A stretch of DNA of 64,000 bases, taken from positions 7,991,001 through 8,055,000 of the forward strand of contig NZ_CP080519.1 in assembly GCF_019468465.1 (NCBI RefSeq), in the 5' to 3' direction. A model generated the notes under the pieces. The model was given only the letters and a program-made list of their open reading frames with translations, did not search any database and was not told the origin of the DNA. Below, piece after piece: positions 29,203 to 38,299 of the stretch (position 1 is its first letter; every line of letters starts with the position of its first letter). The stretch comes from Amycolatopsis sp. DSM 110486. GTDB lineage: Bacteria > Actinomycetota > Actinomycetes > Mycobacteriales > Pseudonocardiaceae. Made by a program: the position numbers and the translations under genes.

Positions 29203-31950
29203 ATGCTGCGGGACCGGCACAGGGAGCGGGTTGAATTCGACCGGCTGGTCGACGCCGTGCGGGCGGGCCAGAGCCGGGTCCTGGTGGTGCGTGGCGAGCC
29301 CGGCGTGGGCAAGACGGCCTTGCTGGAGTACGCCGCCGAGGTCGCCCGGGGGTGTCGGGTGATGCGCGCGGCCGGGGCTCAGGCCGAGGCGGAGCTGGCC
29401 TTCGCGGGGCTGCATCAGGTGTGCGCGCCGATGCTGGCTGGGCTGGCTCGATTGCCGGGGCCGCAGCGGGTCGCGCTGGAAACGGTTCTGGGGATGGGGA
29501 GGAGCGACAGGCAGCCGGATCGGTTCCTGGTCGGGTTGGCCGTGTTGAGCCTGCTGGCGGAGGCCGCCCACGAGCGGCCGCTGGTGTGCCTGGTGGACGA
29601 CACGCAGTGGCTGGATCAGGCGTCGGTGCAGGCTCTGGTGTTCGTGGCGCGGCGGTTGTCGGCGGAGTCCGTCGGCATGGTCTTCGCCGTGCGGGAGCCG
29701 CAGGAGACCGGGGAGCTGGCGCGGCTTCCGGACCTGGTTGTCGGTGGTCTTCCCGCCGAGGAGGCGCGGGAGTTGCTGAGCTCAGCGCTGGGACCGCTGG
29801 ACCCGGAGGTGCGGGACCGCGTCGTGGCCGAGACGCGGGGGAATCCGTTGGCGCTGTTGGAACTCCCGCGCGGGCTGAGCCCGGCCGAGCTGGCGGGTGG
29901 GTTCGGGCTGCCGAGCATCGAGGGGCTGCCGAACCGGATCGAGGAGAGTTTTCACCGGCGATTGGCGCCGCTGCCGGCCGAGACGCGGTTGCTGCTGCTG
30001 GTCGCGGCCGCCGAGCAGAGCGGCGAACCGGTGCTGCTGTGGCGCGCGGCCCAGCGGCTCGGCATCAGGATCACGGCAGCGGCACCGGCGAAGGAGACCG
30101 GCCTGGTCAGCTTCGATCCACAAGCGTGGTTCCGGCATCCGCTGGTGCGCTCGGCCGTCTACCGCGCCGCATCTTCCGAAGATCGGCGCCGCGTACACGC
30201 CGCGCTGGGCGCGGTCACCGACGCGGAGCAGGATCCGGATCGACGGGCGTGGCACCGCGCCCACGCGGCCGCGGGGCCGGACGAGATGGTCGCGGCCGAG
30301 CTGGAAAACTCGGCCGGGCGGGCGCAGGCGCGCGGGGGTGTGGCCGCGGCTGCCGCGTTTCTCGAGCGGGCCACTCGCCTGACTCCCGACCCCGTCCAGC
30401 GGGCCGAGCGAGCGCTCGGCGCCGCGCAGGCCAAGCAGCAGGCCGGCGCGCCGGACGCGGCGCTGGAACTGCTGGCCACTGTCGAGGCGGGTCCGCCCGA
30501 CGAATTCCGCCGTGCTCGCTGCGAGCTGCTACGCGCCCAGATCGCGTTGGTCACCAGGCGCGGCCGCGACACCCCGCGGCTGCTGCTCGAGGCCGCCACT
30601 CGGCTCGCGCCACTCGACGCGCGCCTGTCGCGCGACACCTTCCTCGGGGCACTGGAGGCGGCGGCTTTCGCCGGCCCGCTGGCGAGCGGCGGGGGAATCC
30701 GGGAGGTCGCGGAAGCCGCGCGGGCTGCGCCCCCGGCCCCGGAGCCGCCGCGCCCGCTCGATCTGCTGCTCGACGGTCTGATCCTGCAGATCACGGAGGG
30801 ATACGCGGCCGCCGTGGCGCCGCTGAAGCGAGCGCTCGCGGCGTTCCGCAGCCCCGACCTCGCCCCGGAGGACGCCCTTCGCTGGACGTGGTTCGCGCTG
30901 GTCACCGCCCGCAATCTGTGGGATGACGAGACATTCGACGTCCTCACGCGCCGCCACGTCGAGATCGCCCGAGACACCGGCACGCTCGCCGCGCTCCCCC
31001 TCGCCCTCCAAACGCGCGTGTCCGCGCAGGTGGTCGACGGCGAGCTGACCGAGGTCGCGCCGCTGCTCGAAGAGAGCGCAGCGGCCGCGGAGGCGACCGG
31101 AATCGAGCTCCCGCCCTACGGCGGCCTGCTGCTCAGGGCCTGGCAAGGGCGGGAAACCGAGTTCCACGACCTGAGCGAACCGGTCGTCGCGGGCGCGGCC
31201 GCGCGGGGCGAGGGCATCGCGCTGGCCGCGACGGCGTGGACGAGCGTGGTGTTGTACCTGGGGCTGGCCCGCTACGACGACGCGCTCGGGGCAGCCCAGC
31301 GCCTCATCGAGTCGGACAACCCGGGCCAGCGGTTCGTTTCCCAATGGGGTGCGGCAGAGCTGATCGAGGCGGCCGTCCGGACCGGAACGCGAGACGCCGG
31401 TGCCGAGACATGGGCCTGGTTCTCACCCCTGTTGCGGGCCGCCGGCACCGACTGGGCGCTGGGCGTCGAGGCTCGTTCTCGCGCGCTGCTGGCCGACGGG
31501 CCGGGCGCAGAGCACGCCTACCGCGACGCCATCGAACATCTCGGCCGCACCCGCGTCCGGCCCGAACTGGCCCGAGCGCACCTGCTGTACGGCGAATGGC
31601 TTCACCACGAACGCCGCCGCGGCGACGCCCGCGACCAGCTGCGCACCGCGCACGACCTGTTCACCACCATGGGCATGGCCGGCTTCGCCGAACGCGCCGC
31701 CCGCGCACTCCACACCACCGGGGCGACCGTCCGCACCCACCGCACCGAGACCGACACCACCCTGACCGCGCAGGAAACCCAGATCGCCCGCCTCGTCCAG
31801 GACGGCCACACCAACCCCGAAATCGCCGAACGGCTGTTCCTCAGCCCCCGCACCGTCGAAAGCCACCTCACGCGCATCTACGACAAGCTCAGGTCACCGC
31901 CGCCGTCTCCTCCAGTGCCGCCGTCACCACCCTTGCCGCCGGCGACGTGA
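29203..31950 (+). CDS. Large ATP-binding LuxR-family (LAL) regulator
   Basis: A protein of about 915 aa. The N-terminal STAND-like NTPase has Walker A GEPGVGKTALLEYA (residues ~30) and Walker B LVCLVDDTQWLD (~130). A long helical TPR-like middle follows, then a C-terminal LuxR helix-turn-helix (LTAQETQIARLVQDGHTNPEIAERLFLSPRTVESHLTRIY split over ~848-887). After YDKL the frame reads a Pro/Ser tail (SPPPSPPVPPSPPLPP), while the +1 frame reads VTAAVSSSAAV, so the very end may be shifted. Such regulators often control local catabolic or secondary-metabolite genes, but its neighbours here are decayed. Confidence 0.9.
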   Translation: MLRDRHRERVEFDRLVDAVRAGQSRVLVVRGEPGVGKTALLEYAAEVARGCRVMRAAGAQAEAELAFAGLHQVCAPMLAGLARLPGPQRVALETVLGMGRSDRQPDRFLVGLAVLSLLAEAAHERPLVCLVDDTQWLDQASVQALVFVARRLSAESVGMVFAVREPQETGELARLPDLVVGGLPAEEARELLSSALGPLDPEVRDRVVAETRGNPLALLELPRGLSPAELAGGFGLPSIEGLPNRIEESFHRRLAPLPAETRLLLLVAAAEQSGEPVLLWRAAQRLGIRITAAAPAKETGLVSFDPQAWFRHPLVRSAVYRAASSEDRRRVHAALGAVTDAEQDPDRRAWHRAHAAAGPDEMVAAELENSAGRAQARGGVAAAAAFLERATRLTPDPVQRAERALGAAQAKQQAGAPDAALELLATVEAGPPDEFRRARCELLRAQIALVTRRGRDTPRLLLEAATRLAPLDARLSRDTFLGALEAAAFAGPLASGGGIREVAEAARAAPPAPEPPRPLDLLLDGLILQITEGYAAAVAPLKRALAAFRSPDLAPEDALRWTWFALVTARNLWDDETFDVLTRRHVEIARDTGTLAALPLALQTRVSAQVVDGELTEVAPLLEESAAAAEATGIELPPYGGLLLRAWQGRETEFHDLSEPVVAGAAARGEGIALAATAWTSVVLYLGLARYDDALGAAQRLIESDNPGQRFVSQWGAAELIEAAVRTGTRDAGAETWAWFSPLLRAAGTDWALGVEARSRALLADGPGAEHAYRDAIEHLGRTRVRPELARAHLLYGEWLHHERRRGDARDQLRTAHDLFTTMGMAGFAERAARALHTTGATVRTHRTETDTTLTAQETQIARLVQDGHTNPEIAERLFLSPRTVESHLTRIYDKLRSPPPSPPVPPSPPLPPAT

Positions 31951-32225
31951 CTGCCGCGGGCCGGATCGGCGGATTCCGGCTCCACCATCGTTCGCCGCCG
32001 TTCTGGCCTCTGGCACCTGTGCCACCGCTCGCCGCGCAGGTGCAGCCGAACCCGTTGTGGCCAAGGAGTTCTGCGACGTATTCGCGTTGGATGTTGCGCC
32101 AGAGCGAGAAGTCTGCGGCGACGGCGGCAGGCAGGACGCTGCAGAGCGCCGCGGATGTTGACGGTGCCGACGGCTCCCATCAACGGTCGGAGACCGTTGC
32201 TGCAAGGCCCTGCGACGAGAGCGGG
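31951..32225. other. Intergenic, nothing recognised
   Basis: The stretch lies between the LAL regulator and a monooxygenase remnant. No start, family or repeat is supported. Confidence 0.35.
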
Positions 32226-32720
32226 CGCTATTCGCCGACACCGGTCTCAAACTGGAGATTTTCGGGCTCAACGTCAGCTCGGCCGGCGCGATCAGCCAAT
32301 CGCCTGATCGCCACGAGATCAGCTGGGCGCAGAACGTCGAGCTGGTCCGCGCGGCTGAGGCCGCCGGGTTCGAATCCGCCGCGACCCCGCGGCTGCGCGC
32401 GAGAAGAGTCAGGAACTACGCAGCCTGGCCGCGCGGGAGAACCGAGCGATCCGGGTGTGGATGTCCGCCAGCGTCATCCTCGGCGAATCGGACACCGACG
32501 CCGCCCGCATCCGCGACGACTACGAGACCCGCCACCGCGACGACTAAGCCATCCGCAACTGTCTCGACTGGACCATGGGCGGCGCGCACCTGCCCCCGGA
32601 CCGACGGCGGCACCTGGAACGCACCCTGGCTTCGACCGCCGGCAGCCACAGCCTCATCGGCGGCACCTGGTGTCCGAGCTCGCGGGGCATGGCCACGGCC
32701 CCGACGAGTCCACCGTCTGG
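32226..32720 (+). pseudogene. Remnant of LLM-class flavin-dependent monooxygenase
   Basis: The N-terminal part reads LKLEIFGLNVSSAGAI, DRHEISWAQNVELVRAAEAAG. It is then joined, after a large gap relative to the family, to C-terminal sequence (EKSQELRSLAARENRAIRVW, SVILGESDTDAARIRDDYE). An in-frame TAA at ~32546 is followed by more homologous sequence (NCLDWTMGGAHLPPDRRRHLE, SHSLIGG). The family is about 350-390 aa; roughly 150 central residues are missing and frames change. This is a clear dead gene. Confidence 0.7.
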
Positions 32721-32980
32721 CGTGAGGATCCGTCGGGTCGGCTCATCGACGGCGGCGAGCAGCCGACATTCGCTGCGGTAGAAGGAACACCGCTGTTCGA
32801 GGGCCGAGGTCACATGGTGATCTGCGGTGCGGGTGGCCGACGGTGTCACGAGGATCCGTCTCCATGGGCTGGGGGACGTATCGGGCAGCGTGCACCGGTC
32901 TGCAGGGCTGCGGTAGGCGGAGGTGTGCGGACCGAGAGCCCGCGAGTTTCGCTGCGGGTCGAGAGGTTCGATCGCCGCTT

Positions 32981-33000
32981 CGGTGACGTTGGTCCTTCGC
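32981..33000. promoter_or_regulatory. DosR-like box upstream of nitroreductase
   Basis: The reverse complement contains GGACCAACGTCACC, which fits the DosR/DevR consensus (GGGACTWWAGTCCC) at about 10 of 14 positions. The whole 20-bp sequence recurs exactly at 39392-39411. It lies 85 bp before the GTG of the Acg-like nitroreductase. Confidence 0.6.
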
Positions 33001-33084
33001 CGCGATGCCTTGTGGCCGGCGCGCCGAACCCGGTGCCGGCGGTTAGCTGAGGAGTCGGGCCAGTCGACACCTTCAGGAGAAGCC

Positions 33085-34101
33085 GTGACCAGCGAAGCCG
33101 ATCCGGCACCCGGACCGCGGGGCGGTGCCTGGACGGGCGCCGAGGTGGAGGTACTCGGCCGCGCGGTGCTGCGCGCGCCGTCAGTGCACAACACCCAGCC
33201 CTGGACGGTCGAGCCGGTCGGGCGAGCGGTCGTGCTGCGCGAGCGGACGGATGTCGCGTTGCCGCGGCACGATCCCGATCGGCGCGACCTGGTGATGTCG
33301 TGTGGGGCTGCACTGGCGAACCTCGAGCTGGCGGTGCGGGTGCTCGGCCGGCGAGCGGACGTCACGATCCTGCCCGACACGGCCCATCCGGAAGTGGTGG
33401 CGCGCATCGATGCGACAGTCCCGGCGCAGCCGTCGGACGCGGACCTGAGGCGGTTTTCCGCGACCACGACCCGGCGCAGTCAGCGGGCGCGGTTCACCGG
33501 AACGCCCGTGGGGCGGAGGCTGGCCGAGCAGGTGGCGCGGGCCGCGGTGACGACCGGAGCCCAGGCGGTGCCGCTGCCCGACGCCGGTGAGCTGGCGGCG
33601 TTGTTCGACCACGCTGCGCGCGCGATCCGTGACGACGGCGCGTATCAACGTGAGATCGCCTTGTGGACGATTCGCGACGAAGCGAGTCACCGCCACGGAG
33701 CGGGGCTCGGCCGCACCGTGGTTCCGGGCGGCGAGTTCCCGTGGGCGGGGCTGGTCCGACGCACCACCGACCTACCGGAGCTGCCCGTCTTGCGATCCAG
33801 GCTGGCGGGCGAGACGTTCCTGCTCTTCCTGACCACCGATGACGGCCGCGCCGATCACGTCCACGCCGGCTACGCGCTGGAGCAGTGCTGGCTCGAGGCG
33901 ATCGCTCGCGGGCTGGCGGTGGCGGTGCTGACACAGCCCCTGCACGTGCCGGAGGTGCGATCGGCACTGTGCGAGGACCGCGGCTTGCCCGGTTTCCCGC
34001 AGGCGTTGATGCGGCTGGGCCGTACGTCGCGCATCGCGCCGCCGAGCGTCCGCAGGGGCCTGGGTGAAGTCTTGATCGGGCAGCGGGGGAGCGAGTCGTG
34101 A
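33085..34101 (+). CDS. Acg-like nitroreductase family protein
   Basis: A 338-aa protein of the Acg (Rv2032) subfamily: the RAPSVHNTQPW signature near residue 33, an internal VMSCGAALANLELAVR helix and a second nitroreductase-like half ending QALMRLGR. Acg proteins are DosR-regulon members thought to sequester flavin; enzymatic activity is uncertain. The start is GTG 33085 after AGGAGA. It overlaps the following universal stress gene by 4 bp and heads the first operon of the dormancy island, behind a DosR-like box. Confidence 0.9.
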   Translation: MTSEADPAPGPRGGAWTGAEVEVLGRAVLRAPSVHNTQPWTVEPVGRAVVLRERTDVALPRHDPDRRDLVMSCGAALANLELAVRVLGRRADVTILPDTAHPEVVARIDATVPAQPSDADLRRFSATTTRRSQRARFTGTPVGRRLAEQVARAAVTTGAQAVPLPDAGELAALFDHAARAIRDDGAYQREIALWTIRDEASHRHGAGLGRTVVPGGEFPWAGLVRRTTDLPELPVLRSRLAGETFLLFLTTDDGRADHVHAGYALEQCWLEAIARGLAVAVLTQPLHVPEVRSALCEDRGLPGFPQALMRLGRTSRIAPPSVRRGLGEVLIGQRGSES

Positions 34102-34982
34102 TCGATCACATGGTCGTGGGTGTCGACGGCAGCGAACCGGCCGCGGTTGCTGCTCGCTGGGCTGCGCGGGAAGCCGCGTGGTGGCACACGTCGCTGACTG
34201 TGCTCACCGTGTGTGGGGTCGACGGTCCGTCCGTCGGTGGCGCCGAGTGGCGTGCGGCCAAGGAGGCGCTCGTGCTGGAGGTTGCGCGGACGACGCGTGA
34301 CGAGCTGGCGGTGGCCGAGCCCGGTGTGTCGATCACCACCGAGGCGAGCGGCGCCGGCGTCGAGGCCGCTTTGCGGCAGGCCTCCCAGAGCGCGCTGTTG
34401 CTGGTGCTGGGCCCGCCCACCGGAACACTGTCCGGTTTGCTGGCGGGTTCACCTGACGCAGACCTCATCGCCCGCGCCGGCTGTCCGGTGGCGATCGTCC
34501 GCGGCAGTGGCGCCACACGGGTGGACGGGCCGGTCATCGTCGGCGTGGACGGCAGCCCGACGAGCGACGCCGCGATCGGATGGGCGTTCGAGGAGGCGTC
34601 GCGGCGACACACCCGGCTGGTGGCCTTGCACGCGTGGCAGGACAGCTGCAGCGGCCGGCCGTTCGGGGAAAGCCACGCGACCCCACTGATCGACGTCGGC
34701 GAAGCGGAAGAGCGCGCGCTCGCTCAGCGGCTGGCCGGTCGGCGCGAACGCTTTCCGGACGTCGACGTCGAGCTCGTTGTGGAGCGGGACCGGCCGAGCG
34801 ACCGGCTGATCGAATACGGCAAGGACGCGGCCGTCGTGATCGTGGGCAGCCGCGGGCGAGGCGGCTTCACGGGCATGGTGCTCGGTTCCACCACCCACGC
34901 GTTGCTGCACCACGCCGACTGCCCCGTGCTGGTGGTCAGCAGGGAGCGGAACGGACAAACCTCGACAGGGGAGGAACGATGA
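34098..34982 (+). CDS. Universal stress protein, two UspA domains
   Basis: A 294-aa tandem UspA protein. The first domain starts MVVGVDGSEPAAVAARWA; the second starts VIVGVDGSPTSDAAIGWA and ends with the ATP-binding signature [32 protein letters not shown]. The first domain's G-rich loop is degraded (LGPPTGTLSGLLAGS), so nucleotide binding is probably confined to the second half. The GTG overlaps the nitroreductase stop. The DosR regulon of mycobacteria contains several such proteins. Confidence 0.94.
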   Translation: MIDHMVVGVDGSEPAAVAARWAAREAAWWHTSLTVLTVCGVDGPSVGGAEWRAAKEALVLEVARTTRDELAVAEPGVSITTEASGAGVEAALRQASQSALLLVLGPPTGTLSGLLAGSPDADLIARAGCPVAIVRGSGATRVDGPVIVGVDGSPTSDAAIGWAFEEASRRHTRLVALHAWQDSCSGRPFGESHATPLIDVGEAEERALAQRLAGRRERFPDVDVELVVERDRPSDRLIEYGKDAAVVIVGSRGRGGFTGMVLGSTTHALLHHADCPVLVVSRERNGQTSTGEER

Positions 34983-35611
34983 ACACGAGCACGACACCCG
35001 TCGCAGCGGTGATGACGCCCAGTCCGGTGTGCGCGCGGCTGGACACCCCGGTCAAGGAGATCGCGGACGTCCTGGTCCGCCGCGGGATCAGCGCGGTGGC
35101 CGTGGTCGATCGCCAAGGTGCGATCGCCGGTGTGGTGTCCGAACGGGACTTGCTGCCGCTGCTGCGCTCGGATCGCCGTCGCGGCTGGTGGCGCCGCAAC
35201 GCGTGGCCGCCGCGAACGGCGCGGGACGTGATGACGAGCCCGGCGTTGACCGTGGCTGCCGGTGCGCCGGTTGCCGACGTCGCGGCGCGGCTGGCCGAAT
35301 CGGGGCTGCGACGGCTCTTCGTTGTCGCCGCCGGGCGGCCGGTGGGTGTTGTCGCGCGGCGCGACCTCGTCGGGTTGATCTCGCGCTCGGACTCCGAGAT
35401 CGCCCGCGAGGTGACGGTCCTGCTGAGAAAGTCCCTGCGGATCGGGCCGGATCGTGCGCGGGTGATGGTCCACTCCGGTGTGGTGACGGTGGCGGGCCGG
35501 GTCGAGCAGCGCAGCGAGATCGCGTCCGTGACCAGTCGCATCGAAGCGGTGTCCGGGGTGGTCGAGGTGTGCAACGGCCTCGACTTCGTGTGGGACGACG
35601 TGACCCGATGA
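34979..35611 (+). CDS. CBS-pair protein with C-terminal BON domain
   Basis: A 210-aa protein. Two CBS motifs (VAAVMTPSPVCARLDTPVKE...AVVDRQGAIAGVVSERDLL and DVMTSPALTVAAGAPV...GVVARRDLVGLI) form one Bateman module for adenine-nucleotide sensing. A BON domain (VTVLLRKSLRIG...VHSGVVTVAGRVEQ) follows, usually linked to membrane or lipid contact. Translation is coupled to the stress protein before and PPK2 after by 4-bp overlaps. Confidence 0.92.
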   Translation: MNTSTTPVAAVMTPSPVCARLDTPVKEIADVLVRRGISAVAVVDRQGAIAGVVSERDLLPLLRSDRRRGWWRRNAWPPRTARDVMTSPALTVAAGAPVADVAARLAESGLRRLFVVAAGRPVGVVARRDLVGLISRSDSEIAREVTVLLRKSLRIGPDRARVMVHSGVVTVAGRVEQRSEIASVTSRIEAVSGVVEVCNGLDFVWDDVTR

Positions 35612-36480
35612 CCGGAAAGCACCCCGCGGCGCGGCTGTCGCGCGCGGTTTACGAGAAGGAGCTCGCCCGGCTGCAGATCGAGCTGGTGAAGTTGCAGGAG
35701 TGGGTGCGCGCAGAGGGCGCGCGGCTCGTCGTGGTGTTCGAGGGCCGTGACGCGGCGGGGAAGGGCAGCACGATCAAGCGGCTGACCGAGCACCTCAACC
35801 CCCGGGTGGCGCGGGTCGAGGCGTTGCCGAAGCCGACCGAGCGGGAGCGCACGCAGTGGTACTTCCAGCGGTACGTGGAATTGTTGCCCGCCGCCGGTGA
35901 GATCGTGCTGTTCGACCGCAGCTGGTACAACCGCGCGGGCGTGGAGCGGGTGCTGGGGTTCTGCACACCCGACGAGTACCACCGGTTCTTGCAGCAGTGC
36001 CCGATTTTCGAGCGTCTGCTCGTGGGCGACGGCATCCTGTTGCACAAGTACTGGTTCTCGGTGAGCCGCGACGAGCAGGAGCGCCGGTTCCGGGCGCGGA
36101 TCGACGACCCGCTCCGGCGCTGGAAGCTGTCCACGACGGACCTGGAATCGGTGTCGCGATGGGAGGACTACTCCCGGGCGAAGGACGACATGTTCGTGCA
36201 CACCGACATCCCCGAAGCACCGTGGTACGTGGTCGACAGCGACCAGAAGCGCCGTGGGCGGATCAACATGATCGCGCACCTGCTCGCCGGCGTCCCCTAT
36301 CGCGAGATCCCCCGCGAGGCCGTGACCATTCCGCCGCGGCCGAGCGACGGCGGGTACGCGCGGACGGACCGGCGGTTGCAGCGCGAGGTCCCCGACTACG
36401 CGGCGACGCTGATGAAGCACTCCGCGCTTTCGTCCCGTCCGGAAGGGACTTCCTCCCCTGACCGTGCTCATCGCGGCTGA
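35608..36480 (+). CDS. ppk2: Polyphosphate kinase 2
   Basis: A 290-aa PPK2-family kinase that transfers phosphate between polyphosphate and nucleotides. Walker A is VVVFEGRDAAGKGSTIKRL, Walker B is VLFDRSWYNRAGVERVLGF, and the lid module is SRDEQERRFRARIDDPLRRWKLS. The class I length suggests NDP phosphorylation. In the stress operon it would regenerate ATP/GTP from polyphosphate when respiration stops. The start overlaps the CBS-BON stop. Confidence 0.95.
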   Translation: MTGKHPAARLSRAVYEKELARLQIELVKLQEWVRAEGARLVVVFEGRDAAGKGSTIKRLTEHLNPRVARVEALPKPTERERTQWYFQRYVELLPAAGEIVLFDRSWYNRAGVERVLGFCTPDEYHRFLQQCPIFERLLVGDGILLHKYWFSVSRDEQERRFRARIDDPLRRWKLSTTDLESVSRWEDYSRAKDDMFVHTDIPEAPWYVVDSDQKRRGRINMIAHLLAGVPYREIPREAVTIPPRPSDGGYARTDRRLQREVPDYAATLMKHSALSSRPEGTSSPDRAHRG

Positions 36481-36531
36481 GCGACGGTGGAATGAGTCAC
36501 CGGTCTGAGGTGGCGGGAACGGAGACATGTC

Positions 36532-37377
36532 GTGACGGGAACGACAGCCCGCGCCGCGGTGGTGGTCGGTGTCGACGAATCGGAGGCGGCTTTGGCCGCC
36601 GCCCGGTGGGCGGCGGAAGAAGCGGTGCGCCGGGATTGCGTGCTCCGGCTGTTCCACGCCGGGCTGTTCGACACGGCCGACCTCAGCGGCCGCGAACGGT
36701 CGTGGGAAGAACCGCTGCTGCTGGAGCGTGCCCGCCGCTGGATCCAACGAGCCGCGCAGGTCGCGCAGGAGGCCGCGCCGGGCGTGCGTATCGAGTACCT
36801 GGTCCGGCTCGGGCTCGCCGCCGACTTGCTCGTCGGGCTGTCGGACGAGGCAGCGCTGATCGTGCTGGGTTCGCACGGAATCGGCGGGCTGCGGGGAGCC
36901 GCGATCGGGTCGGTGGCGTTGCGAGTCGCCGCGAGCGCGCGCTGCCCCGCGGTGATCGTGCGCGGCCGCGACAAGCAGGGCGGGCCGGTGGTCGCGGGTG
37001 TTGTCGGTGATGGTGACGGTCGCACGCTGAAGTTCGCGGTCGAGGCCGCCCGCGACCGCCAGGTGCCGCTGATCTTGGTGCACGCGTGGCACGGGGGACG
37101 GCTCGACGATCCGGAACTGGTCAAAGCGGCCGCGGAGGGCGAAGAGCGAGCGCTCCGACGCCGGGGCGACGACCTGGCACGGACCGGTCCCGGTGTCACG
37201 ATCCTGGCTCGGGCAATCCGCGAACGCTCGGCTGCGCGCGCGTTGCTGGGTTTCGAGGACGCCCAGTTGCTCGTGATCGGCAGTCGCGGCCGGGGGTCGG
37301 TCTCGGGCGGTCTGCTCGGCTCGACCGGGAACCGGTTGCTCGCTCATGCGATGTGCCCGGTCGCCGTCGTTCATTGA
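36532..37377 (+). CDS. Universal stress protein, two UspA domains
   Basis: A 281-aa tandem UspA protein: AVVVGVDESEAALAAARWA in the first half with LGSHGIGGLRGAAIGSVALRVAASARCPAVIV, and a second half ending VIGSRGRGSVSGGLLGSTGNRLLAHAMCPVAVV. Both halves keep the G-x2-G-x9-GS nucleotide-binding pattern, unlike the upstream paralogue. GTG start; a 51-bp gap separates it from PPK2. Confidence 0.93.
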   Translation: MTGTTARAAVVVGVDESEAALAAARWAAEEAVRRDCVLRLFHAGLFDTADLSGRERSWEEPLLLERARRWIQRAAQVAQEAAPGVRIEYLVRLGLAADLLVGLSDEAALIVLGSHGIGGLRGAAIGSVALRVAASARCPAVIVRGRDKQGGPVVAGVVGDGDGRTLKFAVEAARDRQVPLILVHAWHGGRLDDPELVKAAAEGEERALRRRGDDLARTGPGVTILARAIRERSAARALLGFEDAQLLVIGSRGRGSVSGGLLGSTGNRLLAHAMCPVAVVH

Positions 37378-37395
37378 GACATCAGGAGGAGAGCC

Positions 37396-37968
37396 GTGCG
37401 CGCACGGGACATCATGACGCGGCCGGTGGTCGTGTTCGGGCCGGCGACGCCGGTGCGGGAGGCGATCGTGCTGCTCATGGAGCACGGCATCGCCGCGTTG
37501 CCCGTGGTCGACGAGGAAAACCGCGTCGTCGGTTCGTTCACGGAGGCCGACGCGCTGAGCGGGGTGCTGACCGGAGAGCCGGTCGCGCCGGGCCGGCTCG
37601 TGGAATCCGTGATGACCAGGCTGGTCGTCGTGGTCGAGCTTGACACCGATGTCAGCGACATCGCCGCCCGCATGCTCGTCGACCGGCTGCGCAGCATCCC
37701 GGTCGTCGACGCGGGCGGTCTGGCGGGGATTGTCAGCCGGCGAGACCTGCTGCGCCCGCTCGTGCGGCACGACGACGCCATCGCCGCGCAGGTCCGTGGC
37801 TTGTTCAAGGACTACACGGGGCACCGCGACCTGTGGTCTGTCTCCGTCATTGCAGGTTTGGTGACTGTCCGCGGCACCTTCGCCGACGAAGCCGAACGAG
37901 GGCTCGTCGCCGCTCTCGCGAAAACGGTCGAGGGCGTCACCGCGGTGGAACTTGCCGGCAAGAACTGA
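37396..37968 (+). CDS. CBS-pair protein with C-terminal BON domain
   Basis: A 190-aa protein. It has the CBS pair ARDIMTRPVVVFGPATPV...LPVVDEENRVVGSFTEAD and SVMTRLVVVVELDTDVSD...IPVVDAGGLAGIVSRRDLL, then a short BON-like tail (IAAQVRGLFKDYTG...VIAGLVTVRGTFAD). GTG start after AGGAGG. Pairs of one universal stress gene and one CBS-BON gene recur through this island. Confidence 0.92.
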   Translation: MRARDIMTRPVVVFGPATPVREAIVLLMEHGIAALPVVDEENRVVGSFTEADALSGVLTGEPVAPGRLVESVMTRLVVVVELDTDVSDIAARMLVDRLRSIPVVDAGGLAGIVSRRDLLRPLVRHDDAIAAQVRGLFKDYTGHRDLWSVSVIAGLVTVRGTFADEAERGLVAALAKTVEGVTAVELAGKN

Positions 37969-38017
37969 CTTGTGCGGCCGCGATTCCCGCCGCCGAACCT
38001 GATCTCGAGGAGGAGTG

Positions 38018-38299
38018 ATGCACGCACGACCCGGCGACTGGCTCGTAGTGAAGGGAGTTCGAGTCGACCTGCCCGAACAGCGGGGCCTGATCTTCGCCGT
38101 CGGAGGGCCGGACGGCACCCCTCCGTTCAGCGTCCGTTGGCCGGCCGACGACCACGTGTCGATCGTGTTCCCCGGCCCGGACGCCATCGTCCTGACCGAA
38201 GCGGAGATCACCGCGCGTGACGAAGACGACCGTGCGCGGTTCGAGCGGTTGCGGGTGCTGCGACAGTCGGGCGAAGGTGCGCACAGTGTCCCGGCGTGA
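38018..38299 (+). CDS. DUF1918 domain protein
   Basis: A 93-aa protein whose first ~60 residues match DUF1918: HARPGDWLVVKG, DGTPPFSVRW and SIVFPGPDAIV. This small beta-barrel-like domain is common in actinobacterial stress clusters; its function is unknown. AGGAG lies four bases before the ATG at 38018 (GTG 38015 is possible). It overlaps the next universal stress gene by 14 bp. Confidence 0.88.
   Translation: MHARPGDWLVVKGVRVDLPEQRGLIFAVGGPDGTPPFSVRWPADDHVSIVFPGPDAIVLTEAEITARDEDDRARFERLRVLRQSGEGAHSVPA

Noticed and set aside
34936..38211. A 1091-codon open frame on the minus strand
   Set aside because: It is antisense to the nitroreductase/USP/CBS/PPK2 operon; it has no family likeness, and long antisense frames are normal at this GC content.
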